Part shown: positions 22,325-33,990 of the stretch, one piece after another
Position numbering within the stretch: the stretch's first letter is position 1
Layout: each line of letters begins with the position of its first letter
Source: Druceiella hillmani
Taxonomy: Eukaryota; Arthropoda; Insecta; Lepidoptera; Hepialidae
Direction: 5' to 3'
DNA: 64,000 nt
NCBI GenBank assembly: GCA_039881145.1
Contig: JAYKKI010000052.1
Location: forward strand, 12,837,001 to 12,901,000
Program-made: the position numbers and the translations under genes
Notes under the pieces: model-generated
The model's database searches: none
Seen by the model: only the letters and a program-made list of their open reading frames with translations
Told to the model about the DNA's origin: nothing

Positions 22325-23195
22325 TCATTTAAATATTAAAACGAATACGTATACGACATATTGAAAATTACATTTAAGTATAAATGTATTTTATCGGGTT
22401 GAGCTAACCGATTTGGTTGTAAGTTCAGTTAGTTTTTCAGGACCACTCCGATAAAATATCCCGCACATCCTTCCGTGCCCCTGGATTTATTCGGTAAAAT
22501 TCATGCTATCTTATCATACAATAAAAGACGAATATAGGTCTTCTGTACAAGATATTATTTCGAACTAAGATAGAGTCATCGTGCGTTATATAGAGCCTGC
22601 AAAAAAATAAGTACTCTCTAGTGTCTCAAAGCTTGAAAGCTTTTTGTACTTATGTAGAAGGCAATATGGTTATTTTCCGTATTTTTTACCCACTTAATTG
22701 ATTCTTAGGATAATAAATTTTCATTTGCTTTAATATGGAAGAAATTTTACATCATTCATGTTCACATTCAAACTTTTGTTTGGAAGTTGTTTTCGGTCAC
22801 TATTAATTCATAACAGAACTCACGAGAACAAATTGTTCACTGACCTCAAACTGATCTATATATCATGGCATTTCATAAGCTGTCCCCTCGCTAATATATC
22901 TTTATGTGACATATGAATCATGATGAATATGTATTTTTAAAACAAATGACGCAATGGATGATGCCCTTACTATAAGTGATGTAATTGATTACTTCCTATC
23001 TTCTATGACTTTTTAACTTAATAATGTAGAAATTATTAGGTTTATTTTAGTTACATTTTTTACAAGAATAATACAATACAACTTTGTTCTAGACACAATT
23101 AAAATAACACTAAAAGAGAAAATTTTTTTCTATTATTTGAAATAAGCCCCATATTCTTACACTTGCGAAAAATATACGCAATATATTTACCTTAA
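22325..23195. other. AT-rich DNA, nothing recognised
   Basis: Contains one short inverted pair, 'attttatcgg' near 22387 and 'ccgataaaat' near 22448, which could be chance. No coding signature is seen. Confidence 0.5.
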
Positions 23196-23198
23196 ATG

Positions 23199-23644
23199 TT
23201 TATAAGAGTCTATTGCATGTATCGTGCTAGCTATATTTACGTTATGAAATAAATAGAATAACAGAAACTTCACGTAACCTTAATTGTTTAACAGAAACTT
23301 CACGTAACCTTAATTGTTTATAAGAGTCTATTGCATGTATCGTGCTAGCTATATTTACGTTATGAAATAAATAGAATAACAGAAACTTCACGTAACCTTA
23401 ATTGTTTAACAGAAACTTCACGTAACCTTAATTGTTTATAAGAGTCTATTGCATGTATCGTGCTAGCTATATTTACGTTATGAAATAAATAGAATAACAG
23501 AAACTTCACGTAACCTTAATTGTTTAACAGAAACTTCACGTAACCTTAATTGTTTATAAGAGTCTATTGCATGTATCGTGCTAGCTATATTTACGTTATG
23601 AAATAAATAGAATAACAGAAACTTCACGTAACCTTAATTGTTTA
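23199..23644. repeat. 118-bp tandem array, nearly 4 identical units
   Basis: 'tataagagtctattgcatgt' starts at 23201, 23319, 23437 and 23555, exactly 118 bp apart each time. By eye the units are identical. Each contains the 30-bp segment 'aacagaaacttcacgtaacc' plus 'ttaattgttt' twice in tandem, except the last. Identity between units points to very recent expansion or, if this is an assembly, to possible misassembly. Confidence 0.97.
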
Positions 23645-23712
23645 CAAGTGCCTGAATGTGCACGGAACCTTCGTAGCGCGGGTTCTACTAGTACTTGGCA
23701 GGTTTTTTATTA
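23645..23712 (+). mobile_element. Retroelement tail of the 'cggaacc...acttggc' type
   Basis: 'cacggaaccttcgtagcgcg' then 'tactagtacttggcaggttt' matches, with mismatches, the very common lepidopteran ending 'cggaacccttcg.gcgcgagtc.gactcgcacttggccggttt'. It directly follows the 118-bp array, whose 'cacgtaacctt' segment may derive from the same tail. Confidence 0.6.
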
Positions 23713-23959
23713 TTTTAAATAGGCACAATATTTTTATGGCTATGAAATATATAATTGGAAATGTATTTACGTTGTGAAAAATTAATATTTGTAAATATTT
23801 TAAGAGAACGCTACGTATCCTTAAATATTTATAAATTCCTAAATACTAAAATCTCCTAACGTCTATCGCAGATCTATTATAAATGATCCGCAGCGAAGGA
23901 GTCAAATGCAAATCGTAAAATACGTTTTAAAATATTCACCCCGTCTCACTTTATTTAAC

Positions 23960-24190
23960 CAACTAACGTTCACTATTACCAGAATCATGTTCCGTTGAGT
24001 AGAATTCGCGGTCTACTCCCACTAGCGGAGACGGGTGCAAGAATTCATATCTTGAGTAGTGGCTTGAGATAAGGACTGCATCAGCGGTGCACTCACTTTA
24101 ACCGTGTCAGTTGCATCAAATATAATGCATCCTCGGAACTTAGCTTTATGGTCGCTACCCACTCGCATGATTTAGGAACGATACTTTATC
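23960..24190 (+). repeat. Block E, copy 0 (GC-richer conserved block)
   Basis: This block recurs at 40045-40265, 49410-49630 and 60450-60680. Signature strings are 'gaattcgcggtct', 'actagcggaga.gggtg', 'cttgagtagtggcttgagat', 'gactgcatcagcggtgca' and 'tttatggtcgctacc'. This copy is the most diverged from the other three. It shows that the sequence just left of the first palindrome belongs to a truncated preceding macro-unit. I see no coding frame common to all copies. Confidence 0.85.
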
Positions 24191-24244
24191 TTGAATGTAG
24201 TCTTATCACAACACATAGATATGTTGTGATAAGACTACATTCAA
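24191..24244. repeat. Perfect 23-bp hairpin at the left edge of palindrome 1
   Basis: 'ttgaatgtagtcttatcaca' plus 'aca' at 24191-24213 is exactly mirrored at 24222-24244 with an 8-base loop. It lies at the junction between block E and the palindrome arm, where about 1 kb present in other units is missing. It may be a by-product of the breakpoint. Confidence 0.95.
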
Positions 24245-25339
24245 TTTCGTTATTCAGATTTCCGTAGAAAAATCATTTATAAACTATTATGAATGTTACC
24301 TGGCTTTCCATAGAAATATACAAGGTTTCCCTTTCGTCTTGTTGACGATTTAAATAAAACTGTGCAGGGCTATATTTCTTCGTTACTTCTGTGTAGTTAT
24401 TTTTATTCTTTTACGTTTTGATCTCATCACTATATGGACTTTTGTCGGCTTCCTATATCCATTTATCATTTTTTATTTCTAAATCCTGGTTGCGAAATGT
24501 TAAATTTTAAAATAACATGCTTTGTTGGTCATGTCTCCTCCCGCTTTAAGTTTTTCACCATAAAAATTAGATTGCATTATTTTTTTACATGTGTTCATGA
24601 TATACACATCAAATGCGCTTAGTGCAAGTGTACTTCAAAGTTGTTTCTTTTGATTTTCGTCAAGAATTTAAGAGACAAATAATTACGCCTGCCCTTTATC
24701 CGTTTTAATTCAATACTTAATAATTTACAGATTAAGACAATATCTTTTCAGTATATTATTTGTCGTGACAAATCATAAAATGGTTTAGTTTCTTTTTAAA
24801 AAACAAATATAAGTGCGGAGTGTAAAAAAAAGCGTTGTGCAGTCAGTTATCAAATCGAATGGAATGAAATTAACTTTACAGGCTGCAGATTCGAAGGGCC
24901 GAACGTAAGACGTTGTGTTCTCCGCATGCCACGAGAGTAGTGGTGCTCATATCCATCAGCGTGCTCTAGCTAAAAATGAGCTTCTTCTCTAAAAATAAAT
25001 ATAACGGTCACATTATGCAAAGAGCTTTTATAAAATTTACGTTATCATAAATTAAGGAAAAATATAATGCACTTTTCGTCCTATATCGTCATGATATTAA
25101 AGTCTAGTTAAATTGAATAAAATTTCAGCATTTTATCTGTTTGTCCTTGCATGCATCTCTCCCCTTTTTCTTAGGAATTAGAATATAAATATTTCAAAAA
25201 ATTATTTAATTAACATAATAATTTGACCACACTCATGTCGATACGCTGATTTCTTATGCTAGTTTCACTCCGGAAATTGTTGAAGTAATATAGTACCTTT
25301 TATTATCTGATAAATTTTTTGTTGGTTAAATTAATCTAA

Positions 25340-25353
25340 AGTTTTTAAGTTAT

Positions 25354-25403
<50 letters not shown>

Positions 25404-25404
25404 C

Positions 25405-25492
<88 letters not shown>

Positions 25493-25945
25493 TATAAATC
25501 TCACGATTATTTGTAGGAAGAATTTGAGTACATAAAATAGACGCAAAGTTTCAATTCGTATGTGACAAAACGTAAATTGACAAAGAATTGAGGTGAACTT
25601 TCACAAAAATATGCGTAAGCAACTTCGTAATACGATATAGGCCGAACTTTTCAAGGAGCTTTATCAAATAAAAGCTCGAACATAAATACTCTTGGCCATC
25701 ACACGATATACTTTCCGATGTACTTATTCATCCCGGAGAATAGTGTATCATTCCCTTCTATCTCGATTTCATGCATAGTTTATTACGATTTATACCACAG
25801 CAATATTTACAACCTAAGCTGTTTTTTAGACAAGATTTATTGGAAATTTTTATATGTGGCAGTTATTTAATAGATTCGAAATTGCATTTGGCATTTATTT
25901 TTATTATTACCACCAGGTGTTTTGGATTATTTGAAGTGTTTAAGT

Positions 25946-26029
<84 letters not shown>

Positions 26030-26070
26030 AATCTCACGATTATGTGTAGGAAGAATTTGAGTACATAAAA
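25340..26070. repeat. Two direct copies of a (TA)n-containing segment in the palindrome spacer
   Basis: At 25340-25545 and again at 25935-26068, a 'gt.tttaagttatata' start leads into a TA tract and ends with 'aaatctcacgattat.tgtag' and 'gaagaatttgagtacataaa'. The TA tracts are about 140 and 85 bp. The intervening 390 bp holds the inverted 320-bp block. Tyr/Ile-rich frames here are microsatellite translations. Confidence 0.9.
25600..25910 (-). repeat. Inverted copy of the 320-bp body block
   Basis: The reverse complement of this segment matches 31795-32105, 45955-46262 and 56800-57112. Shared strings include 'gcaatttcgaatctatta', 'taaatcttatccaaaaa', 'tcgagatagaaagaaatgat', 'gataaagccccttggaaagt' and 'aagtttcttacg'. 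It is the only copy inverted relative to the units and the most diverged. Confidence 0.85.
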
Positions 26071-26078
26071 TAAATTTA

Positions 26079-26276
26079 ATGCATAATAAAATTTATCATG
26101 CTCTTAAATATCTTATAACTTCGGAACGAAAGAAAAAACTTAAAATCATTTCGATTCCTTGCGAAAACCATTTGCCATTTGCCAAAAAATTCTTCAAACC
26201 ACTACTAGCTTATACACAGAAAATATTACATAACCTTCAGATTATTTTAACTAATAAAAAATTGACCAGATAATAA
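26079..26276 (+). other. 64-codon open frame at the palindrome edge
   Basis: It is lysine-rich ('SERKKKLKIISIPCENHLPF') and is not found in the other units. It has no recognised domain. Sitting between a microsatellite copy and the palindrome arm, it is probably chance, but its composition is less simple than the neighbouring frames. Confidence 0.12.
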
Positions 26277-27639
26277 AAGGTAATACTTTACATCAACAAT
26301 TTTTCGGAATAAAATTAGCATAAAAAAACGTATATCGACATGACAAATTATATTGTCAATTAAATGATTTTTTCTAAACATTTATATTCTAATTCTTAAA
26401 AATAAGGGAGAAATTATAAAAACCCTCACAAAAGTAGACTTTTTCTTTTTAAAGTAATTAAGTACGTATATGCAGAGCACAGACAAATAAAAGGATAAAA
26501 TTTTATTTAATTTATATAGATTCTAATACAGATGATATAGGACGAAAAGCATGTAAAAGTATTTTTCCTTAATTTATGATAATGTAAATTTTATGAAAGC
26601 TCCGTGAATAATATGAGCGTGATATATATTTTAATGGATGAAGCGCATTTAAAGCGAGAGCACGCTGATAGATAGACAAATTACGAGCACCACTACTCTC
26701 ATGGAATACGGCGAATACATCTTAAGCTTTCCCTTCGAGTCTACAGCCTGTAAATTTCATTTCATTAAATTCGATTTGATAAAGCTTAGATGACTACATT
26801 ATGCTTTCTTTATACACTTTTGTACTTACATTTGTTTCCATACAAAAATTAAACCATTTTGTTATTGGTTATAACGAATAATATTCTAAAAAGACACTTT
26901 TCTAATCTGTAAATTAGTAAGAATTTAAAACTTGAAGGAACACGGATGGAAATGTAAATTAATTTCTTCATGAAAATTAACGGAAACAACTTTGAAGTGC
27001 ACTCGCACTAAGCGCGTTTGAAGGGTATACAATAAACATATGTAATAAAACAATGAAGTGTAATTTGTATGATGAAAAACTTACAGCGGGAGGAGATGTG
27101 ACCCACAAAGCATGCTATTTTATAATTTTACATTTGGCAACCAGGATTTAGAAATCAAAAATGATAAATGGATATAGGAAACCGACAAAAGTTCATATAG
27201 TGGTGGGATCAAGCGGAAAAAGAATAAAAATAACTGTATAGAAACAACGAAGAAATAACTCTCTGCATAGTTGGATTTAAATCGTCAAAAAGACGAAAGG
27301 TGAATCTTTTATATTTTTAAGAAAAGCCAGTTAACATTTATGATAGTTTGTAAATGATTTCCGTACAGAAATCTTTGAATAACAAGATAAAAAAAGTTAA
27401 TTATATCCTATTGTATTCTTCATACACAAGTGTAACGTAATAATCCATCCACCCAGGCTTAATAGGGTGGTCGAAAAACTCAAAAAACTTGAAAAGAATG
27501 AATGACATTTATTTTGACAACACATAAGGAATATTAATATCAGTTATGGATGTCAATGTCAGTTAGCAACATATTTTTAATTTATTTATGTAGTGGCTAA
27601 ACATTAAAATTAAAAAAACTCGTGTTTAAGAATTAAAAT

Positions 27640-27745
27640 AAAGTAGATATAATGCTATATCACGTAGTTTCATTTAGTTATAAAAAATTAAGTGATAATG
27701 AATTTTAACAAAATTAACGCCAAATATATTCAACAAGAGTAGATA
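27640..27745. mobile_element. MITE-A fragment right of palindrome 1
   Basis: 'tatatcacgtagtttcattt' followed by 'aaaattaacgccaaatatat' matches the right end of MITE-A. The same fragment lies just outside the right arm of palindromes 2 and 3 (43555, 52848), so it was present before the units multiplied. Confidence 0.8.
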
Positions 27746-28059
27746 TATTTTTCATTACACCTGTAAAGGTAAAAGATTGAACTTACAACATTAACAAAAT
27801 GACAAATGTCGCTAGACACATTAGAAGTTAGGAAAATAAAAATATAATTAACATTTATTACATCTATTTAAAGAAGTGACTTCAACCTTGAGAAATAGAG
27901 TAGGAATGTTTTTCATAATAACCTCACAAATATAGTTGATTTGACACTAACGTCTGTTACGACTCCACTTAATGTGATATATTCGATACCTCTTCTGAAA
28001 TAAGCTACAAAATAACATCACATGACCTTAATTAAAAAAAAAGGTTTTTTTACGAATAC

Positions 28060-28290
28060 TTAAGTTAGCAGGGGCAACGGAACCTGACGTGGATCATGAA
28101 ACCGGGCTTGCATTTTGTTAAATTATTCTGTTTTCATTTACGTGGAATTTTATGGAAAATGCAGTAAAGCAGCTTGAATATTTAAGATGGAGGGAGCTGT
28201 CGGCAACATATTCGAAGTATTCAAACGTGTTGGTTACGCCGGAATATGTTTGCCTTTTCTGAGGCTATCTATAATGAAGTAGATATTGTT
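28060..28290 (+). repeat. Sub-repeat S, first position in macro-unit 1
   Basis: 'gtgaaaccgggcttgcat'-type sequence through 'ttacgtggaatttta', 'agcttgaatattt', 'caaacgtg.tggtta' and 'ggaatatg'. The same order occurs at the end of the unit body (34800-34990), so each unit holds two diverged direct copies of this roughly 220-bp piece. Equivalent positions are 43950-44170 and 53105-53310 for the first copy. Confidence 0.75.
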
Positions 28291-29604
28291 TTAATTGACA
28301 ATTTCAAATAAATGCGTAAGTGTGAAAATTTATCAATAAAATTACGTAAATAAGTTGCTATTGTTAGATATTTAAATAACGTTTAGCCTTTTATATTTCA
28401 CGAAAAACGTTCATATCGACGAAAAATTATGCCAATAAAGTTCTCATATTAAAGTATTCCGAAGATTTTAATACTCCATTATATATAACAAATAAAAAAG
28501 CTCGGCGAAGCCTGAAAAAGTAGGATGTTCTAGCTCCCATAAAATTGTTTCGCAATCTGACCGCTATAATTTCATTTGGAAATTATAATCATACGTTAAT
28601 GTCTAGAATATTTTCAAATGTTTCAAACCCATTGCTAAAAAATAAAAGGATTCTATAATGTAAGTCATTTTAAAACTTGATATTTCAAATATGTATCCCA
28701 AAAACGAAAAATGGTGAATAGAATCTAAATGTCATTTTAGAAACACTATCCAATAACATTCTTCGAAGGAATTCGCAAAATCAAAAAAACTTAAAATCTA
28801 CTAATCAAAATCTACTTTCCAGATTTCAGCATATCTTTGTAGTCTTGTTTGTTTACGATTCGAGGGGTTGTAACCAATTTTGAAACTTAATGTTTCGTAA
28901 ACGGAGCTATAAGAGTAAAGATGGCAAATAGAGTTTAAACTTCATTTTAAACGTACTTTCTAACCATATTCCACAAAATAGGGTATGCTAGAAATAAATT
29001 TTCGATCCCACTTCTTAATAAGAGAAAGTTTTTGAAATGATTTATTAACTATATTTCTTTATTTAATGGAAAGAAAACGTATATCTATGCTCTATTTGTA
29101 TTGCAAAAAATAACAGTATCGCAATCAAAAGTTTATTAATTTATCTCAAGAAATCGCTGATAGAATTTTATACAGTGGTAAGTGTTCACAAATTACAGAT
29201 TGGCGTCAATACGTTGTATCCATAAAAGTGAATGCCTTTAGTCGATAGTTAATTGTGCGTAGCGCAGTGCGGGAGCCGGCAGACTGCATACGGCATGCTC
29301 TAATTAACTGTTAATATGTTCTTAATCCTATTGTAATTAACGATGAATATATTCGGTGCTATTATTGCGCATTTGCATTTCTCATCGAGTAGGACGAACA
29401 GTTGTCATTTTAGAATGATACATCGAAATTACCTTCTGAAAGCATATCCTATTGTATCGAGACTATTACACTTTTTATGTAATCAATTTTTAAGTACTAT
29501 ATATTGTGGTTTAATTGTATTAAAATTTCACTGAATCATATGAAAGTGAAATCTATATAAAAATAATCATAGTATAGATACTAATTTAAATTGTTATACT
29601 AAAT

Positions 29605-29895
29605 CACGTCGTCGCCGTGGCGTGTTGGGTTGAGCACAAAGCATACGGCCTGTGATGACGCGGAGTACCGCGGTGACCCGGGTTCAATTCTCGGCCGTTC
29701 GTCAAGTGGGTTAAAAGCGATACAAATTGCAAAGTTTGATATTTTATGTAATTGTAAAAGTGAGGAAACTGTGAGGAAAGTGAAAGAAATCGGACCGATA
29801 TCAGCGTGATTAAAAAATAAAAAAGGCGGACCAAGCACTAGTCTGGCTCATCAATGGTTCCTTACCTTGTGGCGTGGGAAGTGCCTTTTTTGTTA
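29605..29895 (+). mobile_element. tRNA-derived SINE (SINE-1), unit 1
   Basis: An A-box-like 'tggcgtgttggg' at 29618-29629 and a B box 'gggttcaattctc' at 29680-29692 form a tRNA-like head. It is followed by 'cggccgttcgtcaagtgggt' and a unique body. The A-B spacing is longer than in a true tRNA, so this is not a tRNA gene. The same insertion is at 54629-54906 in unit 3 with a slightly better B box. It is absent from unit 2, which has a larger deletion there. Confidence 0.82.
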
Positions 29896-29899
29896 TTAT

Positions 29900-31790
29900 T
29901 CATCACTAATGTGAATTTCTGAGCATAGTAAATGTTCAATAATGTCTAATATAGTTAAGTAGGGGGATATTTATACTTTCGTGGATATCTCATATATTAT
30001 GACACCTAAAAACATTGTTATAATTTCCCAACAACTTTTGTTTAGGGTTTTAAAAACTCTGTTTTTCCTAATTTTAGGTATAGTAATTATCAAAAATAGG
30101 TGGTGGAATATATTATTTATATATGTATCAATATATTTCTGAAGAAATACTATGTAAAATAACGACATATGGAATTAAAAAAAATGAGTACTAAATTTTT
30201 GTCTCCATAAAACTTCAATATAAATATTTATAAGTGTTATTTATGGAAATACGCTTCACTACCCACGCCAAATTTTAAATTCCTACGTCAAGAGTATTCT
30301 GAGAAAATTTCAGTCATCTTATGAGTATGTTTTTGTTTTTTCACTTTTGTTTTTTGAGTAATGGAAACCTAAAATTGTTCAAATTCTTTTAAAATATCAA
30401 CTTGCGTTTTTCCATATTGATGATGATATTACGTATTTTGCACTGTTGTTTGTAAATTTGTGTTTTATACCAAGCTGACAGAGATTGAGCTTACTACGAA
30501 TGTGGGTTAAAAAAATCTGCCGAAATATTGGAGAAATATGTAAAAACTTACCAAATATAATTAGTAAATGGTAATTTTAAGTTAAATAACTTCATAATTA
30601 TTGAGAGCGTATGACGAAGTTATTTAAATGATTTATTTTTAGTTTTCCATAACAAAACAAGGACAATGAAAATTTCATCATGTGCACAATATATTATAAA
30701 TAGGAATCATATAAGAGTTTCATATAGAGATTTCCATGAATACAGAGAAAAATATACAAAAAAGGAATTAGATGAAATATGACTCGTAGGTTACAAACGT
30801 GGAGAACCTACTTAATTAAACTGCACTCTGCATTAACCGAGCACTCTGCACTTCAAACCAACTTCTTCCAAAAAACTAGATTTCACACTCATTTATTCAA
30901 AGAAATTACAGAAAATTTACGTTGGAAATTTTCAGAGCGAACTAACAAGATTTATGTCATCACCATTGAATAAATACACTTTTTGAGAGAAAGGGGTCAA
31001 GTAATTTCCCGTTTTTCTCACAAATGTTATAATCGATAAATTATCCTTAATGTTATAGCAAATATTGGAAGGCAGGAAGTGATAATGTTAAAAAATTAAT
31101 AAAAAATAACCATGGATTGATCTGTCAAAAGTCAAATATTTCCCGTGTGGAATAAAAAAATTATGAAACTTTTTTTTAAGTTTCAACTTTGTATGAGGTT
31201 TAAATAGCTCGATAAATTAATAAGTACATATCATTGGATATATTATTAACAACGATCCAAATACTAAATATTAAATATATCTAATAAGAGAGACAAGACA
31301 GTGCGGGATGCAATATTTGTATTTTGGCCTAAAACTTTGTCCGTATTTATTATTCAAACGAAAGTTTACGAAAAACGTAAATATCTAATAATAATATTTC
31401 TTAATAAATATCGTAAAAACATATTTTAAACTATTTTTATGCTTATATAAAATGTAACTTTATATTTCAAATCATTTTGAAACTTCCATTTAAGACAAAA
31501 AGTAGCGTCTTCAAACTAAGGTAAGCAACAAGACAGTTGTAATTTTCCTAACAGTTATTAAATGACTTCTACTTTGTACCTGTTTTCCAAACTGTATAAT
31601 GATTAACTCGTTAAGTTTACTTAATCATGAATTTCTGAGAAATACATAAATAATTAAAAGTCCAATTTCACGATATAACATAGGAAATTGAATAGTTTGC
31701 AAAAAATAATTTCCCACAAATACATATAATGTAAACGTTTAAAGTAGTCCAATCGAAAGGAAATAAATCATAATAGCTCGTAACAATAAA
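29900..31790. repeat. Macro-unit 1 body, no gene recognised
   Basis: This is noncoding sequence that aligns with 54910-56795 in unit 3. A 64-codon frame at 30779-30973 is retained in unit 3 (55728-55922) but the underlying sequence is largely deleted in unit 2. It contains no recognisable domain and is probably preserved only because the units are recent copies. Confidence 0.6.
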
Positions 31791-31794
31791 ACTA

Positions 31795-32105
31795 AATGCC
31801 TGAAGCAATTTCGAATCTATTACGTATCTGCCATATATCATAAAAACTGCTAATAAATCTTATCCAAAAACAGCTTCGGTTGTAAATATCGCTGTGGTAT
31901 AAAACGTAATAAATTACGCATTAAATCGAGATAGAAAGAAATGATACACCATCGCCCGGGACGAATAAGTAAATCGGAAAATATTTTATGTAATGGTCAA
32001 GATTATCTAAGTTGGAGCATTTATTAGATAAAGCCCCTTGGAAAGTTCGAACGTATCCGTGTCGGAGATAAAACTCTCGTATTATGAAGTTTCTTACGAC
32101 CAAGT
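31795..32105 (+). repeat. 320-bp body block, unit 1
   Basis: This block is present in units 1, 2 and 3 and inverted in the palindrome-1 spacer. A minus-strand frame (31921-32103) reading 'RTFQGALSNKCSNLDNLDHY' is kept in unit 3. In the inverted copy a stretch of the same reading frame is still open. I do not recognise the peptide. Confidence 0.8.
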
Positions 32106-32639
32106 TTTATGAAAGTCCGCCCCAGTTTTTTTTTGTTATATCGTTTTATGATATTTATCAGTCGCAATAAATAGTAACTTTAATTCCAACAATAAGGCGT
32201 TTTAAAGTTTTATTCCGCAAAGGAAAAAACACGGAACATTAATAAGATCACTAACATGCCTGTCCTTCTGTTATCTATTAGACCTTTGATATCGTTTGAG
32301 GTAGCAATTTGAAATTATCATAGCGATAAAACATATCAACTACATAAATTGCAACAACGTAAAGTAATATTGAAAAAAGTGAAGTGTCACAGAAGCAAAG
32401 GAAGTTTAAAGGTAGAAGAAGGAGTTTCTTACGCATCGCCTATAAAACTTAATTTTTAATTAATTATTAATATAATGTAATATCGATACAGTGATAAATA
32501 ATAGATATTTTTACAAATGATTTTCGAATTATCTATAACGCAATAAAAACACTTAACAAAAAAAACGAAAACACGTAAAGAGGTTTAGTATACCAAATAA
32601 CTGTTCAAGTGAAACAACGATTTCTTTTTCCTACTACAT

Positions 32640-33040
32640 GTGCATGCGTGTAGTACAAAACAAGAACATTCTCTCTTTGAGACAACTACACACTCTCTTA
32701 CGCACACCCACACGCACATAAACACACATATAAATATTCAAAGAGAACGAAGGTGGGTGAGAAGCAGAGCTACGCCCTGCCTGTTGCATTTTGTTTCTGT
32801 TTTACTCTGTTTCCCTCATTCATATGAGCAACAATACGCGCTGCTCAGCCAATGAGGAGCGTTTCATCGCCGTGTTCGCAACGTTTCGCTTTTTCTCAGT
32901 TAGCTTCTGGTCTCAAAAGTCCGTTGAACAGCTTCGCTTTAAGAATATTTGTGCAGAAATTTTAGACAGGGCAAATGAAGTAATCGATTTCTCATTAACT
33001 TTTAATATAGCGTTTCAATTAAAAGTGCTGATTTAAAAAA
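32640..33040 (+). repeat. (CA)n-rich block and GC-richer segment, unit 1
   Basis: A 'cacacactctcttacgcaca' type CA-rich stretch (about 32683-32725) is followed by a GC-richer segment with 'cgccctgcctgttgcatttt' and 'gaggagcgtttcatcgccgt'. It aligns with 46880-47180 and 57640-58020. Overlapping frames of 67-107 codons are seen in each unit, but with different ends and frames, so coding is doubtful. The block looks like the leader of a retroelement or a promoter-proximal region; this is inference only. Confidence 0.5.
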
Positions 33041-33164
33041 AAAGTTTCAGTAATTTATAAACGATATTGAAAATTTCACAAAAATTTAGTTATGTCAATT
33101 GCAAACATAGAGCTTTCTTTATTTTTTAAAGTGAAACTTTTATTGTATCGCCTCAGAATATTTC

Positions 33165-33305
33165 GTTTACCTATCGCATGTCGCATTACAGTCGGCCGCG
33201 GAGTGGGGGTAAAGAAACCAATATGGCGGTACCTATAGCTCTCATCAGCTGTGCAGCGTTGGTATGGTACTACGATCGATGCAGTTTTTACCAGACACAT
33301 TGAAA
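33165..33305. promoter_or_regulatory. CpG-rich island with an 'aatatggcgg' motif, unit 1 only
   Basis: 'cgcattacagtcggccgcgg' at about 33182-33201, then 'accaatatggcggtacc' at about 33218 and 'gcagcgttgg' give a CpG-rich patch in AT-rich DNA. The 'aa.atggcgg' string resembles the YY1/Pho-type site found near housekeeping promoters. The patch is missing from units 2 and 3, where deletions span it. An 80-codon minus-strand frame crosses it without recognised domains. Confidence 0.35.
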
Positions 33306-33794
33306 AAATAGAATGCATGTCAATGTTTACTTATTTTAGTTACCACAAAATATTATTTACATTTATAAACTGTGAGACTCAAAGCGAAGATGAAGTTAGT
33401 GATCAAATAATCGAAATTTAAAATAATTCAATGATTTATATAAATATTGATCTACGTTTTTAATATGTATATATATATCATACCGAACATTGTATTTATT
33501 TATGTATTCTGTACTTTAGTACGCAGAGTAAAATAAACATTCATAGTTATATATCTTGTCTACTACTATCATTTCCTTTTTCACGTCTTAAGTTAATATT
33601 ACTTTTAAAATCCTAAATCAAGTAGCTTTCGAAAAATTCTCAATTAAATGCCTACAATCTGAAAAAAAGTTTCACTTTCATCATGGTTTCCTAAAACCAC
33701 ACAACTTGTTTTATTTTTGCACTAACACCTTTTCCATTAAATAAACAATTTGTAAATACTTTAATGGAAATACAATATATCCTTAAACGTACCT

Positions 33795-33835
33795 CAATTA
33801 CACAGAACCCTCGTAACGTGAATTTAGGTTTTTTT
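33795..33835 (+). mobile_element. Degenerate 'cagaaccctcgt' retroelement tail
   Basis: 'acacagaaccctcgtaacgt' followed by 'ggtttttttat' resembles the common lepidopteran 'cggaaccctcg...ggttttt' tail. The copy in unit 3 is at about 58275-58315. Confidence 0.4.
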
Positions 33836-33990
33836 ATATTTAAGTATTGTTGACACGATAGGATGCGAATAATATGAGCTTTAAGTCGTTTTTACATACG
33901 AAGTTGCCGACTTCTGCATAAGCGCTTCCCACTTTGCAATAATGATATTCGTTTTAATTAAATTCATCTATAATTATTTTAAGGTTAAAC

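Larger units (their letters stand above)
24245..27400. repeat. Palindrome 1: long inverted repeat with 1-kb spacer
   Basis: The left arm, about 24245-25312, matches the reverse complement of the right arm, about 26272-27390. Shared landmarks include 'gatttccgtagaaa/cggaaat', 'ttaaataaaac', 'actatatgaacttttgtcgg', 'acatgctttgtgggtcac', 'tactctcatggaata' and 'ataaaaggta'. The arms differ at many sites. The spacer holds two TA tracts and an inverted copy of a 320-bp block from the unit body. Unlike palindromes 2-4, the left arm is complete at its inner end. The outer 200 bp of the arm is present only on the right. Confidence 0.92.

Noticed and set aside
29605..29705. tRNA gene
   Set aside because: A- and B-box-like motifs are present but the A-B spacing is too long and no cloverleaf with anticodon stem could be formed by eye; a SINE head explains it better.
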